Assembly (NCBI GenBank): GCA_034408745.1
Contig: JAWXCM010000324.1
Span: forward strand, 1 to 10,300
Direction of reading: 5' to 3'
DNA: 10,300 nt
DNA from: JAWXCM01 sp034408745
GTDB lineage: Bacteria > Acidobacteriota > Terriglobia > Bryobacterales > Bryobacteraceae
Under the pieces are notes generated by a model, which searched no databases, was not told where the DNA came from, and saw only the letters and a program-made list of their open reading frames with translations. Shown here one piece after another: positions 1 through 5,847 of the stretch. Position 1 is the first letter of the stretch. Each line of letters opens with the position of its first letter. Made by a program: the position numbers and the translations under genes.

Positions 1-36
1 CCCCGCCCCGATGACACCCCCAACCTGCTTTTGCAT
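1..36 (-). CDS. Possible start of a Rossmann-fold (NAD(P)/FAD-binding) protein, cut by window edge
   Basis: On the minus strand an ATG at 34-36 opens a frame to the window edge reading MQKQVGGVIGAG. A short basic start followed by a hydrophobic strand and a GxG turn is how many dinucleotide-binding proteins begin. It lies 59 bases downstream of the methyltransferase stop on the same strand. I see no convincing Shine-Dalgarno sequence in front of the ATG, and twelve codons are too few to prove coding. It could equally be chance; no Vsr-type or restriction endonuclease sequence is recognisable in what is visible. Confidence 0.25.
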   Translation of the reverse strand, partial: MQKQVGGVIGAG

Positions 37-95
37 ATCAGGCCAGCGCCCCAGCTATGTCTTGCTATATCAACACTCCCACAGCCGGGTCCCAG

Positions 96-1139
96 CTAAT
101 TTGGACAGCAGTGGTGAGAAATCATGAGTTTCGCGACGGCCTGAATGACGGGTACAGCAACGCTGTTTCCGAACTGCTTGTAGGCCTGGGTGTCGGAAAC
201 AGGGATGCGCCAGGTGTCGGGGAAACCCATGAGTCGGGCACACTCGCGGGGCGTGAGACGGCGTGGGTTCTGACCGGCGGAGCGGCTGACGAGGATCTCT
301 GAGCCGTCTTTGTGATAACGGGCGGAGAGGGTTCGGGCAACGGAGGATTTGTCGACCAAACCGAAACCAAAGCCGTTTCCAGCTGCCTTGTGTTTCGTAG
401 CGTAGGCCTGGAGATAGGCCCAGAGTTTGTCGCTCAGGACGTATTTCGGGTTGACGGTTCCGTGGGGCGCGTGGGTAAACGGGTCCTCGGCGGGTTCGGT
501 GCCGTTCTCCGGATGGAGTATCGAGGCGAGGCGCGGTGGGGTAGCTGGCCGTTGGAGGTTGTCGAAGTGGAACCCGGGGGTGGGGCGCCGGAAGCCGGCG
601 ATGAGGATGCGCTCGCGGTGCTGCGGCACGAAGGCGGCGGCATCGATGACCTTGCAGTGGATGTCGTAGCCGAGTTCGTTGGTCAGGACATCGCGGATGA
701 TCTGGAAGGTGTTGCCGCGGTCGTGGCTGAGGAGGTTTTTGACGTTCTCGAGGAGGAAGGCGGCGGGGCGTTTCGCGGCGATGATGCGGGCTACGTCGAA
801 GAAGAGCGTGCCCTGGGTGGCGCACTCAAAGCCATGTGGCCGGCCGAGGGAGTTCTTTTTGCTGACTCCGGCGAGGGAGAAGGGCTGGCAGGGGAAGCCT
901 GCGAGGAGGACGTCATGGTCCGGGATCTCGTCGGTCAGGACCTGGGTGATGTCGCCTGTGAATGGGTGCTCGTCAGCGGCGAAGTTGGCCAGGTAGGTTT
1001 TCTTCGCGAACGGGTTGTATTCGCTGGTGAAGACGCACTGGCCGCCGGCGTGTTCGAAGCCGGCTCGCATGCCTCCGATTCCGGCGAAGAGGTCGATGAA
1101 GGTGAACGCCGCAGGTTTTGTGTGGGATGTGCGGGGCAC
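96..1139 (-). CDS. dcm: DNA (cytosine-5-)-methyltransferase, Dcm-like
   Basis: Transfers a methyl group from S-adenosylmethionine to C5 of cytosine in a specific DNA site. With the GTG at 1137-1139 as start it is 347 aa and carries the C5-methyltransferase motifs in order: SAM-binding FIDLFAGIGG (about residues 14-23), catalytic GFPCQPFS with Cys84, ENVKNL (131-136), QHRER (173-177), a target-recognition region (about 183-292), RRLTPRECARLMGFP (293-307) and FGNSVAVP (323-330). The target region includes GNGFGFG and TLSARYHKDGSEIL, which I recall as very close to E. coli Dcm, so a CCWGG-like target is a reasonable inference. The frame stays open upstream to 1490, but that part is arginine/proline-rich antisense of the permease and is not family-like. 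The start is not certain: AAGGA abuts the GTG with no spacing, and a CTG at 1176-1178 is the only other candidate nearby. It follows the permease gene by about 35 bases. No partner endonuclease is visible. Confidence 0.93.
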   Translation of the reverse strand: MPRTSHTKPAAFTFIDLFAGIGGMRAGFEHAGGQCVFTSEYNPFAKKTYLANFAADEHPFTGDITQVLTDEIPDHDVLLAGFPCQPFSLAGVSKKNSLGRPHGFECATQGTLFFDVARIIAAKRPAAFLLENVKNLLSHDRGNTFQIIRDVLTNELGYDIHCKVIDAAAFVPQHRERILIAGFRRPTPGFHFDNLQRPATPPRLASILHPENGTEPAEDPFTHAPHGTVNPKYVLSDKLWAYLQAYATKHKAAGNGFGFGLVDKSSVARTLSARYHKDGSEILVSRSAGQNPRRLTPRECARLMGFPDTWRIPVSDTQAYKQFGNSVAVPVIQAVAKLMISHHCCPN

Positions 1140-1174
1140 TCCTTGCCAGTATGTCGCATGGAAGGCGGAGTGCT

Positions 1175-2617
1175 TCAGGGCTGAGTGACGATCTGGCCGT
1201 CGAATTTGACACCGGTGTGCCAGAGGGGTTGACGGCGGAGGAGGCGCACCGGGCCGGGCGCAGTCGTGCGGCCGAGGCTCGAGCGGAAGAAGCCGGCCGA
1301 GTTTGCTTCGAGGGCCTGCATACCGGGCGACGCCGGGAACGGGGAGTGCGACTGCTCGATATTGAACTGCATCTCCGTCGGATCCGTGCCTCTCTGCAGG
1401 GTGATGAGGTCTCGGGGCCATCGGAAGGGGCTCTGGCACAGCAGACCTTCCTCGCTGCGGGTGGCGCAGGTCAGGTCGCGGGTGCGCCACGGGGTCAGGG
1501 TTGCAGACTCTGGGACGGTTTCGACGCTCGGCTCTCCGTAGCCCGTGAGGAAGATTTCACCACTGTACTGAATGCGTGCTTTGTAATCGGTGCCTTCGTA
1601 GAAAGCCCGGGGCAGGAGGGTACTGACGTCGAAAGTACACTCTCCGGGGACGGTCGGGCAGGATCGTCCGATGTTGGGGGTCGGAAATACGATTCGTCCT
1701 CCGCGGTCGTTGGTGAGGGTGATGCGGAGCATGTCGCGGTCAAGAACGGCGCCGCCCGTGAGTTGGGGCAGGACGACGTGAAAGACTGCCTCAATGTTTT
1801 GGGAGCCGGGGACGGTGTCCCGGATCTGGCCGGTGGTGCTGATGAGAGAAGGCGCGGCAGCGGGCTCGCCGCCGAGGCTTCGCTGGATGGCCCATGCGGT
1901 GTTCCAGGGGACCAGTGAGCCAACGCCGAACAGAAACACCGCCATTCCGGCGAGAGCGATAAGGCTCGCACGGAATGTGGATCGGGTTCGGTACTGCAGT
2001 ATGACAACGCTGGCAACTGCGGCAAGGAAGAGGATCATTTGGAGCGTGGAGCCCACCCATGCCACGCTGGCCAGTTGGTCAGCTTTCCAGACCTGAGCGA
2101 TGCCCTGGATGGACACAAGGATTACAACCGCAGCGATGGCAAAGCTGGTGAGGCCGCGTGTCAGCACGGCAAGGGTAAGGGCGGGTGCATCGAAGAACAG
2201 AACGAGGAGTATGTGCTTCCAGATGAGGCCCGGCAGATAGTCGAGCGGAGAGAAGCCGGCGGCCACAAGGATGGCTATCTGAGAGAGGGCCAGGGGCGCG
2301 TGCACGAACGCAATCAGGAAGAGCAGTTTTGCACAGAACAGGCTGGAACGGCGCAGCGGCCGGGTGAGCCAGTACTGCCTGATACCGGGCAGCGCCTCGG
2401 CGTGTACAACGCGGGCGATGACGAGGAACACGCCGATAATCAGCAGAAAGATGGCGGTGCCACTTTGGTCGCGGGACGGCGCGTCCGGCCTGGGAGTGAG
2501 TGCCGTTATTTCAATGGCGGCGTTCGCGGCGCAGAGGAAGAGAATTGCGCAGATTTCTTTCCATAATCCGCGGATATCTTTCCGGAATATGTGCAGTGCT
2601 TCGGCGGTCGGGCTCAT
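1175..2617 (-). CDS. ABC-2-like transporter permease with large C-terminal exported domain
   Basis: A 480-aa membrane protein, most likely the permease partner of the ABC ATPase encoded just upstream. The N-terminal half has about seven hydrophobic segments (roughly residues 22-38, 53-71, 92-120, 131-151, 157-175, 189-208 and 215-237). Residues after about 245 are soluble with no further membrane segment and should lie outside the cytoplasm if the helix count is odd. That domain holds two cysteine pairs (Cys320/Cys327 and Cys384/Cys394), which would fit disulfide bonds. A good ribosome site, GGAGGA at 2623-2628, lies 5 bases before the ATG. The ATG overlaps the stop of the restored ATPase tail as ATGA, so the two genes are translationally coupled. 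The transported substrate is unknown; in YtrA-type operons such transporters are often linked to antibiotic or cell-envelope stress, but nothing here proves it. Confidence 0.85.
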   Translation of the reverse strand: MSPTAEALHIFRKDIRGLWKEICAILFLCAANAAIEITALTPRPDAPSRDQSGTAIFLLIIGVFLVIARVVHAEALPGIRQYWLTRPLRRSSLFCAKLLFLIAFVHAPLALSQIAILVAAGFSPLDYLPGLIWKHILLVLFFDAPALTLAVLTRGLTSFAIAAVVILVSIQGIAQVWKADQLASVAWVGSTLQMILFLAAVASVVILQYRTRSTFRASLIALAGMAVFLFGVGSLVPWNTAWAIQRSLGGEPAAAPSLISTTGQIRDTVPGSQNIEAVFHVVLPQLTGGAVLDRDMLRITLTNDRGGRIVFPTPNIGRSCPTVPGECTFDVSTLLPRAFYEGTDYKARIQYSGEIFLTGYGEPSVETVPESATLTPWRTRDLTCATRSEEGLLCQSPFRWPRDLITLQRGTDPTEMQFNIEQSHSPFPASPGMQALEANSAGFFRSSLGRTTAPGPVRLLRRQPLWHTGVKFDGQIVTQP

Positions 2618-2783
2618 GATAATCCTCCACGGTCCTGGGCGGCTCGGCCCAGTGACACGAAAATCGAGCGCAGGGACATGGGGGTGGCGGCGAGGTTTCG
2701 GATCGGGCCGAAGTGTCCTTTGACTTTGGCTGGTGTGCGGTCGGGGTCGAACTGCGTATCTACGAACCGCACAACGGAGGGGG
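2614..2783 (-). pseudogene. Displaced C-terminal coding segment of the ABC ATPase (out of frame)
   Basis: Starting at the C run (GGGGG on the plus strand, 2779-2783) a frame offset by one base reads TPSVVRFVDTQFD, then a region ending NLAATPMSLRSIFVSLGRAA and a few more residues before TGA at 2614-2616. The VVRFVDTxFD and ATPMSLRxIFVxL segments are what this ABC ATPase family carries at its C-terminus. The frame has no stop over about 55 codons, and its TGA overlaps the permease ATG (ATGA). These three facts together show that it was the real end of the 2760-3539 gene. The break is a one-base loss, a sequencing error in the homopolymer, or possibly a -1 slip on A-CCC-CCT; the sequence alone cannot decide. 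Confidence 0.82.
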
Positions 2784-3539
2784 TTCGTTGCTCTCGCGGA
2801 TCCAGGCTTCGGGCCAGGTCTGCGTTGGTGGGGGAGTGGTAGGTGCTTCGGGGAGGGTCACCTCGACCTCACGGAACCTTGCGCTGAGGGTGGCGAGTTC
2901 CTCTGAGAACTGCAGGCGGCCTTCGTCGAGATAGCCGACGTGGCTGGCGAAACTCTCGATCTCGGCGAGGTCGTGCGAGGAGATCAGGATGGTCATGGCG
3001 TTGTCTCCGGCGCACTCCAGCAGGCCTTCGACGAGGTCTTCGCGGACGATTGGGTCGAGGCCCCCGAACGGCTCGTCAAGCACGAGGAGTTTCGGGTGGA
3101 ATGCGAGGGAAGAAGCGAGGGCGGCTTTCATCTTCATGCCTCTCGACAGGTCCTTCAGGCGGCGGTCGAGGGGGAGTCGGAAGCGGCGGATGAGTTCCGT
3201 GGCCCAGGCGTCGTCCCAGGTGGGGTAGAAGGGCTTGAGGTACTCCAGGAAGTAGCCGACGGTCATCCATTCCGGCATCTCCTGGTTCTCCGACACGTGA
3301 CCGATGGTGCGGAAGTGGTCGGGACCGAGGCGGCGGGAGTCTGTGCCGAGGACTTCGGCAGAACCGGAGTCAGCGCGGAGGATGTTCATCAGGACTCGGA
3401 TGCTGGTGGTCTTCCCTGCTCCGTTGGCTCCGACGAGTGCGTAGATGGCTCCCTGCGGGACGTCCATGTCGAGGCCGTCGAGCACGCGGGTGCGGCGGAA
3501 TCGTTTGTGCACATTTGAGAATCGAATCGCGAGACTCAT
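2760..3539 (-). CDS. ABC transporter ATP-binding protein (frameshifted near its C-terminus)
   Basis: Cytoplasmic ATPase that would power the neighbouring permease. The 259-aa frame has a complete nucleotide-binding domain: Walker A GANGAGKTT (residues 37-45, Lys43), Q-loop Gln86, a modified signature LSRGMKMK (131-138, in place of LSGGQ), Walker B LLVLDEP with Glu156, D-loop GGLD (159-162) and H-loop His189. The ATG at 3537-3539 lies 5 bases after the repressor stop, with GAGAGGA overlapping the end of that gene as ribosome site, so it is the second gene of the operon. After about residue 250 the frame ends in NEPPPLCGS and a stop, which is not family-like; the expected tail continues in another frame (see 2614-2783). 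One extra C in the CCCCC run would give a normal protein of about 308 aa. The catalytic core is intact either way. Confidence 0.9.
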   Translation of the reverse strand: MSLAIRFSNVHKRFRRTRVLDGLDMDVPQGAIYALVGANGAGKTTSIRVLMNILRADSGSAEVLGTDSRRLGPDHFRTIGHVSENQEMPEWMTVGYFLEYLKPFYPTWDDAWATELIRRFRLPLDRRLKDLSRGMKMKAALASSLAFHPKLLVLDEPFGGLDPIVREDLVEGLLECAGDNAMTILISSHDLAEIESFASHVGYLDEGRLQFSEELATLSARFREVEVTLPEAPTTPPPTQTWPEAWIRESNEPPPLCGS

Positions 3540-3544
3540 GGGTG

Positions 3545-3928
3545 TTATTTCCTCTCCAGGCGGCGCCAGTGGCGCTCGAGCGCTTCGGTCACGTCGCGCA
3601 GGGTCAGGCCGAGTTGCATTGCCCCGACGGTGAGTTGTTCCAGTTCCTTCTTCAACAGAACGCCGCGGTCGGCGGCGGAGGATGCGGGGATCTCGGCGAC
3701 GAACGTCCCGAGTCCCGGACGGACTTCGATGAGGCCCTCGGCGGCGAGTTGCGCCACCACTTTGTGGGCGGTGTTGGGGTTGATCTTGAGTTCGCGGCTG
3801 ATGACCCGGACGGAGGGGAAGGGGTCGCCGGGTCGCATTTGACCCGACACCATGGCCTTTCGCGCCGCGTAGAGCACCTGCTCACTGACGGGCAACCCGG
3901 GCTCGAAGGTCAGCCGGAAGGGGATCAC
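3545..3928 (-). CDS. GntR-family transcriptional regulator, short YtrA type
   Basis: A 127-aa DNA-binding repressor. Residues about 12-78 form the GntR winged helix-turn-helix: VSEQVLYAARKAMVSGQM, then PGDPFPSVRVISRELKINPN with TAHKVV as recognition helix, and a wing ending RPGLGTFVA. Only about 48 residues follow, ending in a helical segment rich in charged residues. This length and layout are typical of the YtrA subfamily, which has a short dimerisation tail rather than a metabolite-binding domain and usually controls an adjacent ABC transporter operon, as here. I chose the GTG at 3926-3928. The frame stays open to 4063, but the added residues overlap the divergent enolase gene and do not look like GntR. 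There is no Shine-Dalgarno before the GTG, and the promoter position suggests a leaderless message. The stop (3545) is 5 bases before the ATPase start. Confidence 0.9.
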   Translation of the reverse strand: MIPFRLTFEPGLPVSEQVLYAARKAMVSGQMRPGDPFPSVRVISRELKINPNTAHKVVAQLAAEGLIEVRPGLGTFVAEIPASSAADRGVLLKKELEQLTVGAMQLGLTLRDVTEALERHWRRLERK

Positions 3929-3963
3929 AGGTGTACTATGACACTTAGTACACTGCAGCGCAA
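3928..3963 (-). promoter_or_regulatory. Putative promoter of the GntR-ABC operon (leaderless)
   Basis: On the minus strand TTGCGC (3958-3963) and CATAGT (3935-3940) are separated by 17 bases, resembling sigma-70 -35 and -10 boxes (3/6 and 4/6 matches). The predicted start of transcription, 7 bases beyond the -10 box, falls on the G of the GTG start codon. That would explain the missing ribosome site. The -10 box lies inside the inverted repeat. The box matches are modest, so this is a suggestion. Confidence 0.35.
3931..3953. promoter_or_regulatory. Perfect inverted repeat, likely operator of the GntR repressor
   Basis: GTGTACTA, a 7-base spacer (TGACACT), then TAGTACAC: the two 8-base arms are perfect reverse complements. 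It sits 2 bases upstream of the repressor's GTG and within the 62-base gap to the divergent enolase gene. Dyads of this kind are the usual binding sites of dimeric GntR proteins. A bound repressor here would cover the putative -10 box and start site, giving autoregulation of the whole repressor/ATPase/permease operon. It could also touch the divergent gene's promoter. Confidence 0.72.
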
Positions 3964-3990
3964 GAGAAATGTTGTGTAGGATGTTGGAAC

Positions 3991-5214
3991 ATGCATCGCA
4001 GGAACTTTCTTCAACAGGTACTGGGCGGAGCCGTTGCGGCGGCGGGCTCAGCGTACGGCGCACTGCCGAAAACGAAGATCACGCGGATCAGGTATTACAA
4101 GGCTCCGACGGACGCGGCAGGCCGGCCGAATACGAAGCAGCCGACGTTCAATCAGAGCTCAAACGTGGTGGTGATTGAGACGGATGCCGGGATTACGGGG
4201 ATCGGCGAGGGCGGCGCGCACGACACGATGGAGCAGTGCGCGAGCATGCTGATCGGCGAGGATCCGTTTCGGATCGAGTATCTGTGGCAGATGCTGTTCC
4301 GGGGGTACTTCTACCCGGCGGGTCGGGAGAAGGTGCATGCTCTGGGCGCGCTCGACGTGGCGCTTTGGGACTTGAAGGGGAAGGCGCTGGGCGTGCCGGT
4401 GTATCAGCTGCTCGGGGGCCGCTCAAGGGAGCATGTGGAGTGCTACTCGACGGGCTGGCCTGGGCCGGGGACGCCAGTGGAGAAGTCGAGGGCTTGTGTG
4501 GAGTCGGGGTTCCGGGCGTATCGGATCTCGACCGATACGGCTGGGGGGGACCGGTTCGATCAGGTGAACAAGACGTACGAGCATTGCAAACAAGTGCGGG
4601 AGGGCGCGGGTAAGGATGGGGCGTGGTGCATCGATTTTCATACCGAGCTGGATATGCCGGATGCTGTGAATCTGGCGAATCGGATTGAGCCGCTGCGGCC
4701 GTACTTTGTGGAGGATCTGGTTCGGAGTGAGAACCCTGGGGTGTACCGGACGCTGCGGGGTCAGGTGAAAGTGCCGATCGCGGTTGGGGAGCAGTTCGGG
4801 CCGAAGTGGGAGTGGAATGAGCTGGTGCAGCAGCATTTGATCGATTATGCGCGGGCTACGATTCCGAACGTCGGCGGAATTACGGAATTCATGAAGATCG
4901 CCGGCATTTGCGAGACGCATTATTGCGGATTGATTCCGCATTTTACGGGTCCCATTTCGGAGGCGGCGATGGTGCATTGCTGCGCGGCGACGTCAGGTCC
5001 GGCTCTGATGGAGCTCGTCAATGGCGGGACGCAGAAGTGGCCTTATCTGAATGCGGCGTACGACTTTAAGAACGGGAAGTTGTGGCCGAATGACCGGCCG
5101 GGGATCGGCGTGGAGGTCGACACTACGAAGCTGCAGCAGATTGGAGATTTTACGGAGCGTTATACGGCGATTCCGATGATTCGGAGGCCGGACGGATCGT
5201 ACACGAACTGGTAG
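3991..5214 (+). CDS. Enolase-superfamily protein (mandelate racemase / galactonate dehydratase-like) with Tat signal
   Basis: A 407-aa member of the mandelate racemase/muconate lactonizing enzyme family, which removes a proton alpha to a carboxylate of sugar acids and related compounds using Mg2+. The N-terminus HRRNFLQ followed by a hydrophobic stretch to about AYGA (residue 24) is a twin-arginine signal, so it is probably exported folded. The capping domain follows (about 28-140), then the barrel. Likely metal ligands are Asp215 in IDFHTE, Glu241 in FVEDL and Glu267 in VGEQF; the D-x-H pattern (Asp215/His217) and His317 in IPHFTGP resemble galactonate dehydratase. Two points are odd: Arg178/Ser180 occupy the place where racemases have the KxK lysine, and Thr290 (RATIPNVGG) stands where the His-Asp dyad Asp (RPDLSHAGG) is expected. 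The exact reaction is therefore unknown. It diverges from the GntR gene across a 62-base gap; ribosome site is weak. Confidence 0.9.
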   Translation: MHRRNFLQQVLGGAVAAAGSAYGALPKTKITRIRYYKAPTDAAGRPNTKQPTFNQSSNVVVIETDAGITGIGEGGAHDTMEQCASMLIGEDPFRIEYLWQMLFRGYFYPAGREKVHALGALDVALWDLKGKALGVPVYQLLGGRSREHVECYSTGWPGPGTPVEKSRACVESGFRAYRISTDTAGGDRFDQVNKTYEHCKQVREGAGKDGAWCIDFHTELDMPDAVNLANRIEPLRPYFVEDLVRSENPGVYRTLRGQVKVPIAVGEQFGPKWEWNELVQQHLIDYARATIPNVGGITEFMKIAGICETHYCGLIPHFTGPISEAAMVHCCAATSGPALMELVNGGTQKWPYLNAAYDFKNGKLWPNDRPGIGVEVDTTKLQQIGDFTERYTAIPMIRRPDGSYTNW

Positions 5215-5244
5215 GGCGCGGGTAGAATTGTACGGAGAAGCAAT

Positions 5245-5457
5245 ATGGTGAGCGAACGCATCACGATCGAGCCAGGGAAGCGGTCCGGCCAACCGTGTAT
5301 CAGAGGTCTGCGCATTACGGTGTGGGACGTGCTCGGGTGGCTCGCGGCCGGAGTATCTGTGGAAGAGATTCTGGATGACTATCCGGAGTTGGAGAAGGAT
5401 GACTTCCTTGCCGTGTACGATTACGCGGCAAGGATCGGCCGTCGCGTGGCGCTGTGA
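5245..5457 (+). CDS. DUF433 family protein, VapB-like antitoxin
   Basis: A 70-aa protein with the DUF433 pattern: ITIEPGKRSGQPCIRG (about 6-21), then RITVWDVLGWLAAGVSVEEI as a helix-turn-helix-like segment, then DDYPELEKDDFLAVYDYAA. These small proteins are usually encoded next to a DUF5615 PIN-like toxin and are thought to act as antitoxin and DNA-binding autoregulator. CGGAGAAG lies at a good distance before the ATG. A TAGAAT at 5223-5228 resembles a -10 box but has only a weak -35 partner. The stop codon overlaps the GTG of the next gene (GTGA), the usual coupling for such pairs. The gene appears intact although its partner is not. Confidence 0.87.
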   Translation: MVSERITIEPGKRSGQPCIRGLRITVWDVLGWLAAGVSVEEILDDYPELEKDDFLAVYDYAARIGRRVAL

Positions 5458-5731
5458 AGCTTCTGTTTGACGAGAATCCCTCGCGCAAACTCCAGATTCT
5501 GAAATTTGGTCGTACGCGAAGGCCGAAGGCTTTGCGATTGTGACGGGCCGACAGTGATTTTCATGAGATCGCAACCACCTTTGGGCCTCCGCCGAAGGTG
5601 ATCTGGCTTCGTGGGTGCGATTACCCGACCGGAGTCGCGAACGCCTGATTCGGGGCCAGGCGATCAGGATTGCCGACTTTCTTAGCGCCGAAGATACAGC
5701 CGTGCTGGTGCTCATTGCCCGTGTGATTTGA
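5454..5731 (+). pseudogene. Degraded DUF5615 (PIN-like) toxin-like gene
   Basis: The GTG at 5454 begins VKLLFDENPSRKLQ, the DUF5615 N-terminus with its conserved acidic DEN. The frame then drifts into nonsense and a stop. From 5501 a second frame reads EIWSYAKAEGFAIVTGR; from 5553 the first frame resumes with SDFHEIATTFGPPPKVIWLRG; and from 5639 the second frame continues ERLIRGQAIRIADFLSAEDT and on to TGA at 5729-5731. All pieces are in the correct order for the family. About 25-30 residues between KLQ and EIW are missing, and single or double base losses explain the shifts near 5552 and 5636. Three independent lesions make a sequencing error unlikely, so this is probably a dead toxin gene beside a surviving antitoxin. 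Confidence 0.83.
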
Positions 5732-5834
5732 CCCAAGGGCTTCGCCTTGCCACCCAGTGTCGGGGTGCGCGAGATGGCGCTTCACTTTAGATACAAGTAG
5801 TTACGTCGTGGCAGGTGGATTGCTGCTTTCTTCT

Positions 5835-5841
5835 GGAAGGA
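5835..5841 (+). promoter_or_regulatory. Ribosome binding site deciding the acyl-CoA dehydrogenase start
   Basis: GGAAGGA lies 6 bases before the ATG at 5848. An in-frame ATG at 5815 has no such site in front of it and would add eleven non-family residues, so 5848 is preferred. Confidence 0.75.
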
Positions 5842-5847
5842 CAATCT

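Noticed and set aside
1140..1490. Extension of the methyltransferase N-terminus to an ATG at 1490.
   Set aside because: The extra 117 residues overlap the permease coding region on the same strand and are low-complexity Arg/Pro sequence unlike the family.
1118..1918. Long open frame on the plus strand opposite the permease (266 codons).
   Set aside because: It is antisense to a clear membrane protein, has no family-like composition, and such frames are common in high-GC DNA.
3929..4063. Extension of the GntR regulator start to 4063.
   Set aside because: It would run across the operator and into the divergent enolase gene, and the added residues are not GntR-like.
5734..5749. CAAGG-GCTTCG-CCTTG hairpin just after the toxin remnant, possible terminator.
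   Set aside because: Only five base pairs with no T tract after it; too weak to call.
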